A DNA stretch of 64,000 bases from Spirulina major PCC 6313 (GCF_001890765.1 NZ_KV878783.1:1696977-1760976), one strand, 5' to 3'. Numbered from the stretch's first letter, positions 16,334 to 25,728 are shown. The notes: generated by a model from the sequence alone, not told the origin. Made by a program: numbers and translations.

Positions 16334-19300
16334 TTATGGAGGCGGCGGGGCGATGGGCATTCGGGGCGGGGCGGTGCGCCACATCAGGGCGATTTCGTCG
16401 GGGGTGAGTTGATAGGCTTGGTTGATCAGGTCGTTTAATTCTTGTTCGAGATGCGCGATCGCACTATTGCGGGTTTGGATGGCGGGGGCGAGGTCGTTGT
16501 AGGCTTCGAGGGCGTGGCGGCGAGCGGTGGGGCCGAAGCTGCTGCCTTTGGGTTGACGTTTTTTCAGTTCTTTAATGAAGTCGTCTTCGCTGAGTTGGCT
16601 AAAGTCTTCGAGTTTGCGGCCAGGTTTCGCAATGTTGTGTTCTGTGCGAAACCAGTTGATCAGGTCGCGGTGGCTCTGTTGATTCTGTTGAGTAAGTTCG
16701 ATCAATTCAGCGACGTGGGGTTCTACTTGGGCGCGAATTTCTGGGGTTGGAGGTGCGATCGGTAAGGTTTCAAATAAATATCCCATTGGACTAATCGAAC
16801 CTGATAACATTCTTGTGAAATATCGATGGCTATACCACCAAATCAAAGGAGAGTTCAAACACGCGACTAAATAAAAATCACTACACGGCAAAATGAAAGT
16901 TTTATCATTTCCATAGCATCCTGACTCATCAAAAGCATACTGTGGAAGTGTTTGAATGACTTGGTAAAATAGCTTGGAATTCTCGAAACTATCATAATAA
17001 GCACACGCCCGAAGCTCCCACCAATACTTTCCTTGATCACTTCGTTTTTTGAGTTTCTTTTTGAACTGAATTAAGTGATCATATAGTTGGGGATAATTTC
17101 CTTTAAAAATTCCTTCTGCTTCTTCCAGCGATTTTGCACTACTCCATTTCCAAGATTTATTAGCACTTGATTGTATTAGAATTATCCAGAGATTTTGCCA
17201 TTCTGGAGACCAGCGTTTAATATCTTGGCCGCGTAGATAGGGCTTAATGATTTCGGCGGATTTTGGATCGGCTTGAATTAGTTTATTTTTGGTGTCATTG
17301 TCGATTAAAAATGCTTCATTAAATCCGGTTAAAACACCTCGATAGGGTTTAACCCCAGCAAACTCTTTTAACGGCACACCCACAGCGCGGATTTTGTCCA
17401 TGAGGTGATCCACATCTGGGGGTTCGAGGCTCCAGGCTTGCTCAGAAAAACGAGACCAAGGGACAGGATAGCCCGATTGGGTCACATATTGGGGGAGGTT
17501 AATTTGGGGCAAATCTTCGCGGGGAACCGGGCAAATTGTGACCGGATGATCAGGGTTTGGGGACTCCTCACGCCGCGCCACAATAATACAAGGAAACGTA
17601 TCCGCATCAGGGAAAATTGGCGCGTGACCAAAATCGATAATTTCCTCCATCACCACCCGCTCCCGGAAAAAGCCCCGCAACCCCTCCCCATAGCCCGCCC
17701 GCATCCATTTATTCGTCACAATATAAGACAACATCCCCCCCGATTTGAGCAGATTCACCCCCTTTTCATAAAAATAAGTGTAGAGGTCTGCCACCCCATC
17801 ATAGGTCGCGTAATGTTCCTGTAAATAAGGCTTAAACGGCGCGATATATTCCTGACGCACATAGGGCGGATTGCCAATCACCACATCAAACCCCCCCGCA
17901 TTCATCACCCCCGGAAACGCCGCCCCCCAATCCAACGCCAACGGGTCAACCTTGCGGTCTGCAATTAACGAATTGCCTTGGCGAATATTGCCGTCTAAAT
18001 CCGCTAACTTTTTTCCCTTTTGCGCCGTTTGTAACCAGAGCGATAACTTTGTGATTTCCACCGATTCCGATGACAGATCCACCCCGTACAAATTTCCCTG
18101 CAAAATCTGCCGATACACCCCCGCCTGATCAAACTCCTGATCTAAATAGAGATACGCTTGACGATAGTCCTGCACCAAAAAATCAAACGCCGCAATCAAA
18201 AACGCCCCCGACCCACAAGCCGGATCGCACACCGTCAACGGTTTTAAAACCTCATCTAAATAGGTCTGCCAATCCGCCGAACTCTCCAACTCAGACCGAC
18301 CCAAAACGGCCACCTTACGCCGCTCCAAATAGCCCCCCACCGTCACCCCCACGATATACCGCGTAATGTAGGCCGGAGTGTAGAAAACCCCCTGCTTTTT
18401 GCGCTGGCCCTGCTTCGCGTTGTAGGTTTCATCTTGGGCGAGCGATCGCAACTCCTCCAAATCCGTCACCGACTGCTCAAAAATCCGCCCCAACACATCC
18501 ACCGAAACCTCATCGGCATAATCGTATTGCGTCAACCCATTCATGGCACTACAGAGGGAATCATTGACCGTCAATTCCTCATCCAAAAGCGGATCATGAC
18601 GGAACAAACCGCCGTTATATTCCGGAATCGGCGGGTCATCGGGGTTGCCCTCATTCACCCAGCGAAACACCGCTTTGTAGTTGTCCCAAATCGGGCGGGG
18701 ATAGTAGGGATCATGGTGATCGTGGGCTTTGCGAATCGTTTGGCGCGGCAATAGTCCCCGGTCTTCACAAAAAGCGATAAACAGGATGCGATCTAACACC
18801 TTTTGGGCCTTTTCCACGAGGATCAGATCGCGGTTTTTGCGCCGTAGTTTGCTCACCCGTTGGAAATGTTGGGTGAGTTCAAGGCGCAGGGCTTTGTATT
18901 GGCGGTAAAGTTCTTCCGTGACGATCGCTTCCGTTGCGTCGGATTCTTGGAGGAGGCGATCGATTCGCGACTCTTGATCAGCGGTGCTGGGTAAAAAGTT
19001 TTTGCGATAGAGCAGAAAAAAGAACTGTTTAAACTGCTCTAGATCCGCGAGCTTTTCTAACTCGAACACTTGAGCAGAGGCGTAGGTTTTGTCCACATGA
19101 TAGAGGCGCAATTCTCGATAATTCGAGACAATCACCCACTTGCAGCCAGCGGTATGGTTGGCATACCGCCAGCCCTGATCCACGGCGGATTCTTGGCGGC
19201 TGCCGGCTTTGTCGAGGTTGGTTTTAGATCCTTTCAGTTCGATGGGGGCAATGATCCGCCCCGTCAGTTTTTGACCGTCTGGCGGGTCGGAAAAAAAGCC

Positions 19301-19594
19301 GATCGCCGCATCCGCCGCGCCGCCCCTAGCGGCAATCGTCGCTTCGGCGTGAATATCCCAGGTCTCCCCCGAACCACTCATCACGGAACGATAGCCCAGG
19401 ATGGTCTGAAAGATGTCGCGCAAAAAATCGCCGTGGAGGGAGACTTCTTTGATTTTGTCGAGGGTTCCGCTCTGGATGCGATCGCTCCAGCGGTTGAGGA
19501 GGGCGTGGCGATCGCTCAAATCCAGGGGAAAACTATAGGCTCGCACCGAGTTTTTGAGGAGCTTCGGTTGAAAGAGGGGGATGAGACGCGACAT
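16334..19594 (-). CDS. Type IIG restriction-modification enzyme (nuclease-methylase-specificity fusion)
   Basis: One 1086-residue chain should both cut and adenine-methylate DNA. An N-terminal PD-(D/E)XK nuclease is suggested by AADAAIGFFSD then APIELKG at about residue 115-121. The methylase core has motif I DPACGSGAFL (about 460) and motif IV NPPYVRQE (about 573). A TaqI-like target-recognition region spans about 750-940, followed by coiled-coil-rich helices. The recognition region (about 16780-17340) is clearly AT-richer than the rest of the gene, as if swapped. ATG 19594 is preferred over TTG 19600. Two copies of the gene's 3' end lie downstream at 14252 and 15088. Confidence 0.88.
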   Translation of the reverse strand: MSRLIPLFQPKLLKNSVRAYSFPLDLSDRHALLNRWSDRIQSGTLDKIKEVSLHGDFLRDIFQTILGYRSVMSGSGETWDIHAEATIAARGGAADAAIGFFSDPPDGQKLTGRIIAPIELKGSKTNLDKAGSRQESAVDQGWRYANHTAGCKWVIVSNYRELRLYHVDKTYASAQVFELEKLADLEQFKQFFFLLYRKNFLPSTADQESRIDRLLQESDATEAIVTEELYRQYKALRLELTQHFQRVSKLRRKNRDLILVEKAQKVLDRILFIAFCEDRGLLPRQTIRKAHDHHDPYYPRPIWDNYKAVFRWVNEGNPDDPPIPEYNGGLFRHDPLLDEELTVNDSLCSAMNGLTQYDYADEVSVDVLGRIFEQSVTDLEELRSLAQDETYNAKQGQRKKQGVFYTPAYITRYIVGVTVGGYLERRKVAVLGRSELESSADWQTYLDEVLKPLTVCDPACGSGAFLIAAFDFLVQDYRQAYLYLDQEFDQAGVYRQILQGNLYGVDLSSESVEITKLSLWLQTAQKGKKLADLDGNIRQGNSLIADRKVDPLALDWGAAFPGVMNAGGFDVVIGNPPYVRQEYIAPFKPYLQEHYATYDGVADLYTYFYEKGVNLLKSGGMLSYIVTNKWMRAGYGEGLRGFFRERVVMEEIIDFGHAPIFPDADTFPCIIVARREESPNPDHPVTICPVPREDLPQINLPQYVTQSGYPVPWSRFSEQAWSLEPPDVDHLMDKIRAVGVPLKEFAGVKPYRGVLTGFNEAFLIDNDTKNKLIQADPKSAEIIKPYLRGQDIKRWSPEWQNLWIILIQSSANKSWKWSSAKSLEEAEGIFKGNYPQLYDHLIQFKKKLKKRSDQGKYWWELRACAYYDSFENSKLFYQVIQTLPQYAFDESGCYGNDKTFILPCSDFYLVACLNSPLIWWYSHRYFTRMLSGSISPMGYLFETLPIAPPTPEIRAQVEPHVAELIELTQQNQQSHRDLINWFRTEHNIAKPGRKLEDFSQLSEDDFIKELKKRQPKGSSFGPTARRHALEAYNDLAPAIQTRNSAIAHLEQELNDLINQAYQLTPDEIALMWRTAPPRMPIAPPPP

Positions 19595-19641
19595 AATCAA
19601 ACTCGCAGAAATACGCTGCTATCCTAGCGCGAGGGGCGTGG

Positions 19642-20799
19642 TTAATCCGTGGGGAGGGTGAGACGTTGCCAGTGGAGGGCGGCGGTGTGGGGGTCGCGTG
19701 ACCAACGGAGAAAGGGGCCGGTTTGGCCGCGGGTGAGACCGGCTTGCACGATCGCACGGCGGGGGGCTTCGGTGGCGAGGGCGATCGCTCGTCCCGGTTC
19801 ACACAATCCCCAACGCACCAGATTTTCCACCCCCGCCAAGAGGGGGAGGGTTGTCCCGGCCAGGGTTTCAGCATCGAGGCGGGCTGTGCCGTGGGTGACG
19901 GTGATCGTGCGATCGTCCCAGGGATAGTCGCCATCGGGTAAACCCATCGGGGCCAGGGCATCACTGACCAAAAACACCCCATCGTGCTCCATCCGCAGCA
20001 GCAGATCCAACATCAGCGGACAGATATGCTCCCCATCGGCAATCACCCCGCAGCGCACCGTTGCACGGGTGAGGGCGGCTCCGAGCAGACCGGGATCGCG
20101 GTGGTGCAAGGGGGGCATGGCGTTAAAGGCATGGGTGACCATCGTTGCGCCCTGGTCGAAGGCCTGGTGGGCTTCGGGGGCGGTGGCAAGGGAATGGCCG
20201 AGACTGACGATAATATTTTGCGCGGTGAGGAAGGCGATCGCGTCTCCGATGGGGTCGAGTTCCGGGGCGAGGGTGACGATTTTAACCAAGTCGCCATAGT
20301 CCCCGATGATCGCGGCCATGATCTCGCGGTTGAGGGGTTGTAAATGGGCGGCGGGATGTGCGCCGCGCTTGCTGGGGTTGAGGCAGGGGCCTTCGAGGTG
20401 AACCCCCAGGATTTGGGCGCGGTGGGGTTGGGGGTGACGCAGGGGAGAGGCGGCAATCACGGCGAGGGCTTGGTGAATCTTCTGGAGCGAGGTTGTAACA
20501 AGGGTGGGACAAAACCCGTCTACCCCTTGATCCCACAGATAGGCGGCGATGTTGTCCAGGTGGGGATGATCGTGATGTTGGAGATCCGGAAAGGCTAACC
20601 CTAGGCCGCCGTTAATTTGTAAATCAATTCCCCCCAAGGACAACCAATCACCATCAAAATCAAATTGGGGGACACGGGGCAGAGCTTCCGGGGCGGGACT
20701 GGCTAGGGTGATGGCGGCGATCGCGCCCCCTTCAACGTAAATATGGTGCAAACCGGAACGACCGGGTAAGCGAGCATCGGTGAGCAAACAGTCGGTCAT
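19642..20799 (-). CDS. nagA: N-acetylglucosamine-6-phosphate deacetylase
   Basis: NagA removes acetate from N-acetylglucosamine 6-phosphate in amino-sugar recycling. Family motifs seen are LGVHLEGPCLNPSKRGAH (metal-binding glutamate), IVSLGHSLA, VTHAFNAMPPLHHRDPG and VSDALAPMGL, with the aspartate of the active site in VSDA. ATG 20799 gives MTDCLLTDARLPGRSG, the usual N terminus; an upstream start adds 29 unrelated residues. It works in the same recycling scheme as murQ at 51.9 kb. The type IIG gene starts 48 bases downstream. Confidence 0.9.
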   Translation of the reverse strand: MTDCLLTDARLPGRSGLHHIYVEGGAIAAITLASPAPEALPRVPQFDFDGDWLSLGGIDLQINGGLGLAFPDLQHHDHPHLDNIAAYLWDQGVDGFCPTLVTTSLQKIHQALAVIAASPLRHPQPHRAQILGVHLEGPCLNPSKRGAHPAAHLQPLNREIMAAIIGDYGDLVKIVTLAPELDPIGDAIAFLTAQNIIVSLGHSLATAPEAHQAFDQGATMVTHAFNAMPPLHHRDPGLLGAALTRATVRCGVIADGEHICPLMLDLLLRMEHDGVFLVSDALAPMGLPDGDYPWDDRTITVTHGTARLDAETLAGTTLPLLAGVENLVRWGLCEPGRAIALATEAPRRAIVQAGLTRGQTGPFLRWSRDPHTAALHWQRLTLPTD

Positions 20800-20952
20800 C
20801 AATTCAGAACTCCGCCAGAATCCCCCCAGAATACCAAGGGGAACGCGCTCATTGATACAGTTGAGAAAGATATTCTCTTGGGACAATAAACCCTACGTCA
20901 CCCCCAATCCATTGGTTTTAATCCATCTTCTAGCCCTGAGGAGCAACGTTCC

Positions 20953-21480
20953 ATGACCTATGATCTCCCGCCCATTGGCATTATTATGGGCAGTGATTCC
21001 GACCTGCCCACCATGACCGCTGCGATCGCCATTTGTGAGCAGTTTGACATTCCCCACGACGTTGCGATCGTCTCCGCCCACCGCACCCCCGATCGGATGG
21101 TAGACTACGCCAAAACCGCCCATCAGCGCGGCCTAAAAGTGATCATCGCCGGAGCGGGTGGGGCGGCCCATCTGCCGGGCATGGTGGCCGCCTTGACCCC
21201 CTTACCAGTCATTGGTGTGCCTGTTACCACCCGCCAACTCAACGGCGTAGACTCTCTGTACTCGATTGTGCAAATGCCGAGGGGGATTCCCGTTGCCACC
21301 GTTGCGATCGGCAATGCCCAAAATGCCGGACTCTTAGCCGTGCAGATGTTAGCCGCCCATGATCCGGATCTCCTCGTCCAAGTGCAAGCCTATCGTCAAT
21401 CCCTGACGGATCAAGTGCTAGAGAAACAAGCCCGCCTCGATCGTGTTGGCTCCGCAAACTACCTCGCAACCATGCAGTAG
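20953..21480 (+). CDS. purE: N5-carboxyaminoimidazole ribonucleotide mutase
   Basis: PurE converts N5-CAIR to CAIR in purine synthesis. The 175-residue protein has the class I motifs [13 protein letters not shown] near the N terminus, [14 protein letters not shown], and [16 protein letters not shown] with the substrate-binding loop. GAGGAG lies about ten bases before the ATG. It is divergent from nagA and only seven bases from the cyclase gene, so those two may be co-transcribed. purC lies separately at 35.2 kb. Confidence 0.95.
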   Translation: MTYDLPPIGIIMGSDSDLPTMTAAIAICEQFDIPHDVAIVSAHRTPDRMVDYAKTAHQRGLKVIIAGAGGAAHLPGMVAALTPLPVIGVPVTTRQLNGVDSLYSIVQMPRGIPVATVAIGNAQNAGLLAVQMLAAHDPDLLVQVQAYRQSLTDQVLEKQARLDRVGSANYLATMQ

Positions 21481-21487
21481 AGGGATT

Positions 21488-23161
21488 ATGGGCTACGTGT
21501 TGGTGTGCAATCCGAAAACGGATCATGAAGCAATCTATCCCCTCAATCCGGGACGGAACACCATTGGCCGTGCGCCCACGAATCAAATTGTGATTAAACA
21601 TAACAGTTTGTCGCGCCGCCATGCGGAAATTTTGATGGAGCGCGATCGCACCCATCCCGACCAATTTCGCTTTCTGCTGCGGGATCTAAAAAGCCTCAAT
21701 GGCACTTTCGTCAATACCGTCAAAATTAAACAGCGGGAAATCACCCTCGACGATGGCATCACCCTCGGCATGGTGGCCCTAAAACTCTTCGACACCGACA
21801 GCGAGTTTGCCGACGAAAACGAAGACCCCACCGATGCCCCCCTGCCCATCGTCCACCACTATTCCCCCAAACAAACCCAAGTCGTCCTTGAAGACTTCAT
21901 TGATAAAAATCAACGCTCCGGTTCCGCCCTGCGCCTCAAGGAAAAGGATAAAAATCAACGGGCCGTTGATAAATTAAAAATTCTCCTTGAAGTCAGCAAA
22001 CAACTGGCCTCCTCTGCGGACCCCGATCAACTACTCGATAAAATTTTAGAATTGTTGCTCGAAATTATGAACGTGGATCGGGCCGCGTTATTACTTGTCG
22101 ATGAACGCACCCAAAAGCTTGAACAAAAGGCCGTCAAGGCGCGATCGGGCCTCTCGGTGCGCTATCAGTTCTACAGCACCAAAATCACCAACTATGTGCG
22201 CCGCCATGGGGATGCGGTCTTAACCGATGATGCGGCCGAAGATCATCGCTTTGAGGGGTCGCATTCTATTTTGATTCAGGCGATTCGTGCCTCGATGTGT
22301 GCGCCGCTGCAACCCCGTGAGGAGGTGATTGGCGTGTTGTATGTGGATAATTTAACCTGCTCGAATGCCTATTCGGGCGAGGATTTAGAGTTTCTCACCG
22401 CCTTGGCCAATCAGGCAGCGATCGCGATCGAAACCACCCGCCTCGCCAACAAAATGCGCGAAAACGCGATCTGGAGGGACAAACTCGAACGATTTTTCCC
22501 CACCACCATTAGCCGCAAACTCCGCGAAGGGGGCGACCTCGGCATTATTGAAACCGAAGTCACCGCCCTCTTTGCCGACATCACCGACTTCACCAAAATG
22601 TCCTCGACCATGGAACCCCGCGCCGTGATCGAAATGCTCAACGACTATTTCAACGTCATGGTGGAAGAGATCATTTTCACCTACGAAGGCACGTTAGAAA
22701 AATACATCGGTGACGCTCTCCTGGCGATCTGGGGTGCGCCCTATTCCCGCCCCGACGATACCGATCGCGCCGTCCAAGTGGCGATCGAAATGCAACACGC
22801 CGTCCAACGCCTCAACCAAGACTGGCAAGACCAAGACCGCCAACCCATCGCCATCCATATCGGCCTCAACAGTGGCCCCGTCGCAGCGGGAAATATTGGC
22901 TCACGCCGCCTGATTCAATACGCGGCGATCGGTGACACCACCAACGTCACCAGCCGGATCTGTGATGTGGCCAAAGCCGGGGAAATCATTCTCGCCGCCA
23001 GCACCGTCCAACGCCTCAACTACAAAGACTACCCTTTGATCGAACTCCCCCCCACCCTCGTCAAGGGCAAGCAAGACCCGCTGCAACTCTACCGCCTCGA
23101 ATGGCGTGAATTGCCCTCCCTCCATGAAGTGACAAGCCATTCCTCCCGCCCCAAACTTTAG
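21488..23161 (+). CDS. FHA-GAF class III adenylate cyclase
   Basis: This 557-residue soluble protein should make cyclic AMP under phosphopeptide and small-molecule control. An FHA domain occupies about residues 1-100 (GRNTIGRAPTNQIVI, SRRHAEI, LNGTFVN). A GAF domain lies at about 160-330 (SMCAPLQPREEVIGVLYVDN). The class III cyclase domain starts near 355, with metal aspartates in LFADITDFTKM and the lysine of KYIGDALLAIWGAP, then IAIHIGLNSGPVAAGNIG. ATG 21488 is used because it gives the FHA N terminus MGYVLVCNPKTDHEAI. It follows purE after seven bases. Confidence 0.9.
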   Translation: MGYVLVCNPKTDHEAIYPLNPGRNTIGRAPTNQIVIKHNSLSRRHAEILMERDRTHPDQFRFLLRDLKSLNGTFVNTVKIKQREITLDDGITLGMVALKLFDTDSEFADENEDPTDAPLPIVHHYSPKQTQVVLEDFIDKNQRSGSALRLKEKDKNQRAVDKLKILLEVSKQLASSADPDQLLDKILELLLEIMNVDRAALLLVDERTQKLEQKAVKARSGLSVRYQFYSTKITNYVRRHGDAVLTDDAAEDHRFEGSHSILIQAIRASMCAPLQPREEVIGVLYVDNLTCSNAYSGEDLEFLTALANQAAIAIETTRLANKMRENAIWRDKLERFFPTTISRKLREGGDLGIIETEVTALFADITDFTKMSSTMEPRAVIEMLNDYFNVMVEEIIFTYEGTLEKYIGDALLAIWGAPYSRPDDTDRAVQVAIEMQHAVQRLNQDWQDQDRQPIAIHIGLNSGPVAAGNIGSRRLIQYAAIGDTTNVTSRICDVAKAGEIILAASTVQRLNYKDYPLIELPPTLVKGKQDPLQLYRLEWRELPSLHEVTSHSSRPKL

Positions 23162-23256
23162 CGTCCCCAAGCACAGCCAAAATCAAGCTGTAGGGTCACG
23201 ACACGCTTTCATCAGTGGGGTTACTGCTGATCCATCACCCCAGCAGCGATACCCCT

Positions 23257-23444
23257 AGGCGGGGAGTTCAATCCCCGCCTCAGAGCGAAAACCCGTTCAC
23301 ACGGGTTCTGGAGTGGGCTTCAGCCCACTTTCGCTATGAGCCAAGCACTTCAGTGCTTGGCGGATCGGGGTTCGGCGCACTCATCTTCACAAATCTTGGG
23401 GTTTCCCGGACCGGATTTCGTATCCGTCGAGGATGGAAATCCTC
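23257..23444. repeat. Array of six hairpins in a gene-free stretch
   Basis: The 406 bases after the cyclase gene hold no convincing gene but six consecutive hairpins. These are AGGCGGGGA/TCCCCGCCT (23257-23280), AACCCGT/ACGGGTT (23290-23307), AGTGGGCT/AGCCCACT (23312-23329), CCAAGCACT/AGTGCTTGG (23341-23360), CGGAT/ATCCG (23412-23426) and GAGGAT/ATCCTC (23429-23444). AGCGAAA (23284-23290) also pairs with TTTCGCT (23329-23335), enclosing hairpins two and three in a junction. It may be a composite of REP-like repeats or a structured RNA. Confidence 0.65.
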
Positions 23445-23567
23445 TGGCAATACCTGCAATTCACCAATCCGCCGTAACCCATTGATTCAGGGGTGTTGCG
23501 ATCGCGGCAGATGCGGTTGATGCAGATTTTTCGATAACGTTTAGATTAAGATGAATGGCTTTTATGA

Positions 23568-24062
23568 ATGAGATTGATCATGTTCCGCCTCCTGCCTGCA
23601 TGTTTTGCCGCTTCCTTCCCTGTGTCACGGTTGTTGTGGAGCGGGTGTTTGCTGTTCTTGTTGCTGACCCTCACCGCCTGTGGGGGGGGATCGCCCTCAG
23701 TGAGTCTTTCTCCGAACAGTGATACGATCAAAAAAGCGATTATCCTGCAAGTTAAGCATAGTCAAAGTGCCATTAGTCAACAGCTTAATGCGGCGAATCC
23801 AAACTTACGCATTTCTCATATTAAGGTTCGTCAATTAGACGCTCAATATCTGGCTAAGTTACCGACCTATCACCTCCAAGGTCGTTATGATCTAGACCTT
23901 GAATTACCGACCCAAACTGTCAAGCAGTCGGGGAATTCATTTGATATTTATTTGCAGCGGCAACGCGAGGGTAAAACCTGGCGATGGTTGCAACCGGAGT
24001 CTCAGGATTCAGAGGCAGCAGAGGGCATGGCGCAGCATTGGCGGACGTATCTGATTCATTAA
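23568..24062 (+). CDS. Small lipoprotein of unknown function
   Basis: I do not recognise the family. The 164-residue protein has a type II signal peptide: basic and hydrophobic N terminus, LLFLLLTLTACGGG with lipobox LTAC, so the mature protein starts at that cysteine and is lipid-anchored. The mature part is about 125 residues with alternating polar beta pattern and helix (TIKKAIILQVKHSQSAISQQ; HLQGRYDLDLELP). A shorter start at 23580 is equally possible. It stands alone between the hairpin array and the long leader of the next gene. Confidence 0.7.
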   Translation: MRLIMFRLLPACFAASFPVSRLLWSGCLLFLLLTLTACGGGSPSVSLSPNSDTIKKAIILQVKHSQSAISQQLNAANPNLRISHIKVRQLDAQYLAKLPTYHLQGRYDLDLELPTQTVKQSGNSFDIYLQRQREGKTWRWLQPESQDSEAAEGMAQHWRTYLIH

Positions 24063-24172
24063 GACTGAGGGGTATGTTTTGACGACTGAGGGCGGTGCGA
24101 TCGCACTGGATTGAGGGTCTATCCTGGGCGGTGATACGAATGAATAATCAATATATTTCATTACATTAGCGG

Positions 24173-24200
24173 TTGACTTTAGTGTTTTTTCTTGTGTACT
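24173..24200 (+). promoter_or_regulatory. Candidate promoter for a structured leader or RNA
   Basis: TTGACT (24173-24178), a 16-base spacer and TGTACT (24195-24200) fit a sigma-70 promoter in a locally AT-rich stretch. Transcription would begin near 24207, about 285 bases before the start codon of the next gene. Confidence 0.45.
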
Positions 24201-24234
24201 TTTCTGAAACGGTCTATCATTAAACACTGTGGGG

Positions 24235-24482
24235 ACAAAAAGTTAAGATACAGCCTTGATCTAAACAATTGAGTACATTAATCCCGTTACATTTCCTGCT
24301 GTCTACCGGTGATGCTGTGCTGGGTTATCAAGGTTAGGGCTGTAGGCAGAATTGTGTTTATTCGCCATGGGTTCAGATCTGACAAGGAAATACTGGCACA
24401 GCCGTATGCTTCTTGAGCGTATCGCCTGAACTGGACTTTTGAATTGTCACTACACCCATTCAGGTACATCTACACTACCAGC
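24235..24482 (+). ncRNA. Candidate structured RNA or long 5' leader
   Basis: The 431-base gap before the serine-hydrolase gene has no plausible ORF. TACAGCC (24250-24256) and CTTGAT behind it can pair with ATCAAG and GGCTGTA around 24328-24345, with a small bulge, closing a long hairpin of roughly 95 bases. More short stems follow. I compared it by eye with 6S RNA, SRP RNA and tmRNA landmarks and saw none of their diagnostic motifs. The call rests only on pairing potential and a candidate promoter upstream. Confidence 0.35.
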
Positions 24483-24493
24483 ACCCCTGCGTT

Positions 24494-25657
24494 ATGATTA
24501 AGCGCTCATCGCGGATGCCATCGACTCCGACCCGATCGCACCCTTCCAGACTCTCTCGCCCTCGCCGCACGGCTGCGGAGATCCGCGCTTCGATTAAAAC
24601 CCCTCCGCTCCATTCTCTCGCGACTCAAGGCGATCGCCAGGTAGTGCGATCGCCCCAACCCCCCAAACGGTCTCCGGATCATGCCTTGATCTATCGCCTC
24701 GTGGGGGTGGTGGGGGGTGGGGTCGCCATGGGGCTGATGATCGCGATTACCCTCCTGTCCCAATCGGAACGTCCCTCAACCTCGATTCAGATCGACAGGG
24801 TGCAGCCCAAAACAGCCCAAATGCAATTTGGCAGCCCTGATCCCCTCCGCGATCGCGCTCAGTTCTCCCTCGGTGCATCCATCCCGGTGCTGCAAACTCA
24901 GATTGATGCGGCGATCGCTGGGTATCCCGCTGGGCATGTGGGGCTGTTGGTGGTGGATTTGGATACGGGGGATTATGTCAACAGCAACGGCCTAGAATCG
25001 TTTTCGGCGGCCAGCACGATTAAACTGCCGATCCTCGTGGCGTTTTATCAGGATGTGGATCAGGGGGCGGTGAGTTTGGATGAATCTCTGACGATGACGG
25101 CGGAATTGGTGGCGGCGGAAGCGGGAACGATGAAATATAGCCCCGTCGGGACGCAGTTTTCGGCCTTGGAAACGGTGACGACAATGATCACGATTAGCGA
25201 CAACACGGCCACAAATATGATCATTGCCCGTTTGGGGGGATATGACGCACTGAATCAGCGTTTTCAGGACTGGGGACTCCAGCAAACGGAGGTGAAGCAA
25301 TGGTTGCCGGATTTGGGCGGTACGAATGTGATGAGTCCGGTGGATGTGGTGAATCTGTTGATCCGGTTGGAGCGGGGGGAACTGGTGTCGCTGCGATCGC
25401 GCGATCGCATTTTAAGCACCCTCACGGCGGTTAAGAATCGCCAACTCTTGCCCCAAGGCCTCGACGAAAAGGCAGTCATCGCCCATAAAACGGGGACGCT
25501 GGGCGGGGTGCTGGCGGATGTGGGGCTTGTGGATGTGCCCAACGGCAAACGCTATGCGATCGCCGTAATTACCAAACGCCCCCGCCATGATCCCCAAGCC
25601 CAAACCCTAATTCAAACCCTCTCTCGGCTGACCTATCAACATTTCAGCACACGGTAG
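24494..25657 (+). CDS. Membrane-anchored serine hydrolase with class A beta-lactamase fold
   Basis: The protein has a basic, arginine-rich cytoplasmic N terminus, one membrane segment near residues 73-92 (LIYRLVGVVGGGVAMGLMIA), then a periplasmic beta-lactamase-like domain. Its active-site set is intact: S174-T-I-K, S235-D-N and K332-T-G preceded by histidine. Class A beta-lactamases also have a glutamate in an omega loop that I cannot place with confidence. The long anchor and arginine-rich tail are unlike secreted resistance enzymes, so a peptidoglycan-directed or resistance role are both open. Confidence 0.82.
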   Translation: MIKRSSRMPSTPTRSHPSRLSRPRRTAAEIRASIKTPPLHSLATQGDRQVVRSPQPPKRSPDHALIYRLVGVVGGGVAMGLMIAITLLSQSERPSTSIQIDRVQPKTAQMQFGSPDPLRDRAQFSLGASIPVLQTQIDAAIAGYPAGHVGLLVVDLDTGDYVNSNGLESFSAASTIKLPILVAFYQDVDQGAVSLDESLTMTAELVAAEAGTMKYSPVGTQFSALETVTTMITISDNTATNMIIARLGGYDALNQRFQDWGLQQTEVKQWLPDLGGTNVMSPVDVVNLLIRLERGELVSLRSRDRILSTLTAVKNRQLLPQGLDEKAVIAHKTGTLGGVLADVGLVDVPNGKRYAIAVITKRPRHDPQAQTLIQTLSRLTYQHFSTR

Positions 25658-25728
25658 CCTTGAACGGTTGGAGCGGCAAGAGGAACAAACGATGGTGTAG
25701 GTTTTAGAATAGGGCTGCAACTTATCGG

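Noticed and set aside
23215..23520. 101-codon plus-strand frame
   Set aside because: It is made almost entirely of the hairpin array; the encoded sequence is an artefact of palindromic DNA.
24235..24482. 6S RNA, SRP RNA or tmRNA
   Set aside because: I looked for the SRP GGTCAGG...GGAAGCAGCC core, the tmRNA ends and a 6S-type central bubble and did not find them convincingly, so only a generic structured RNA is reported.
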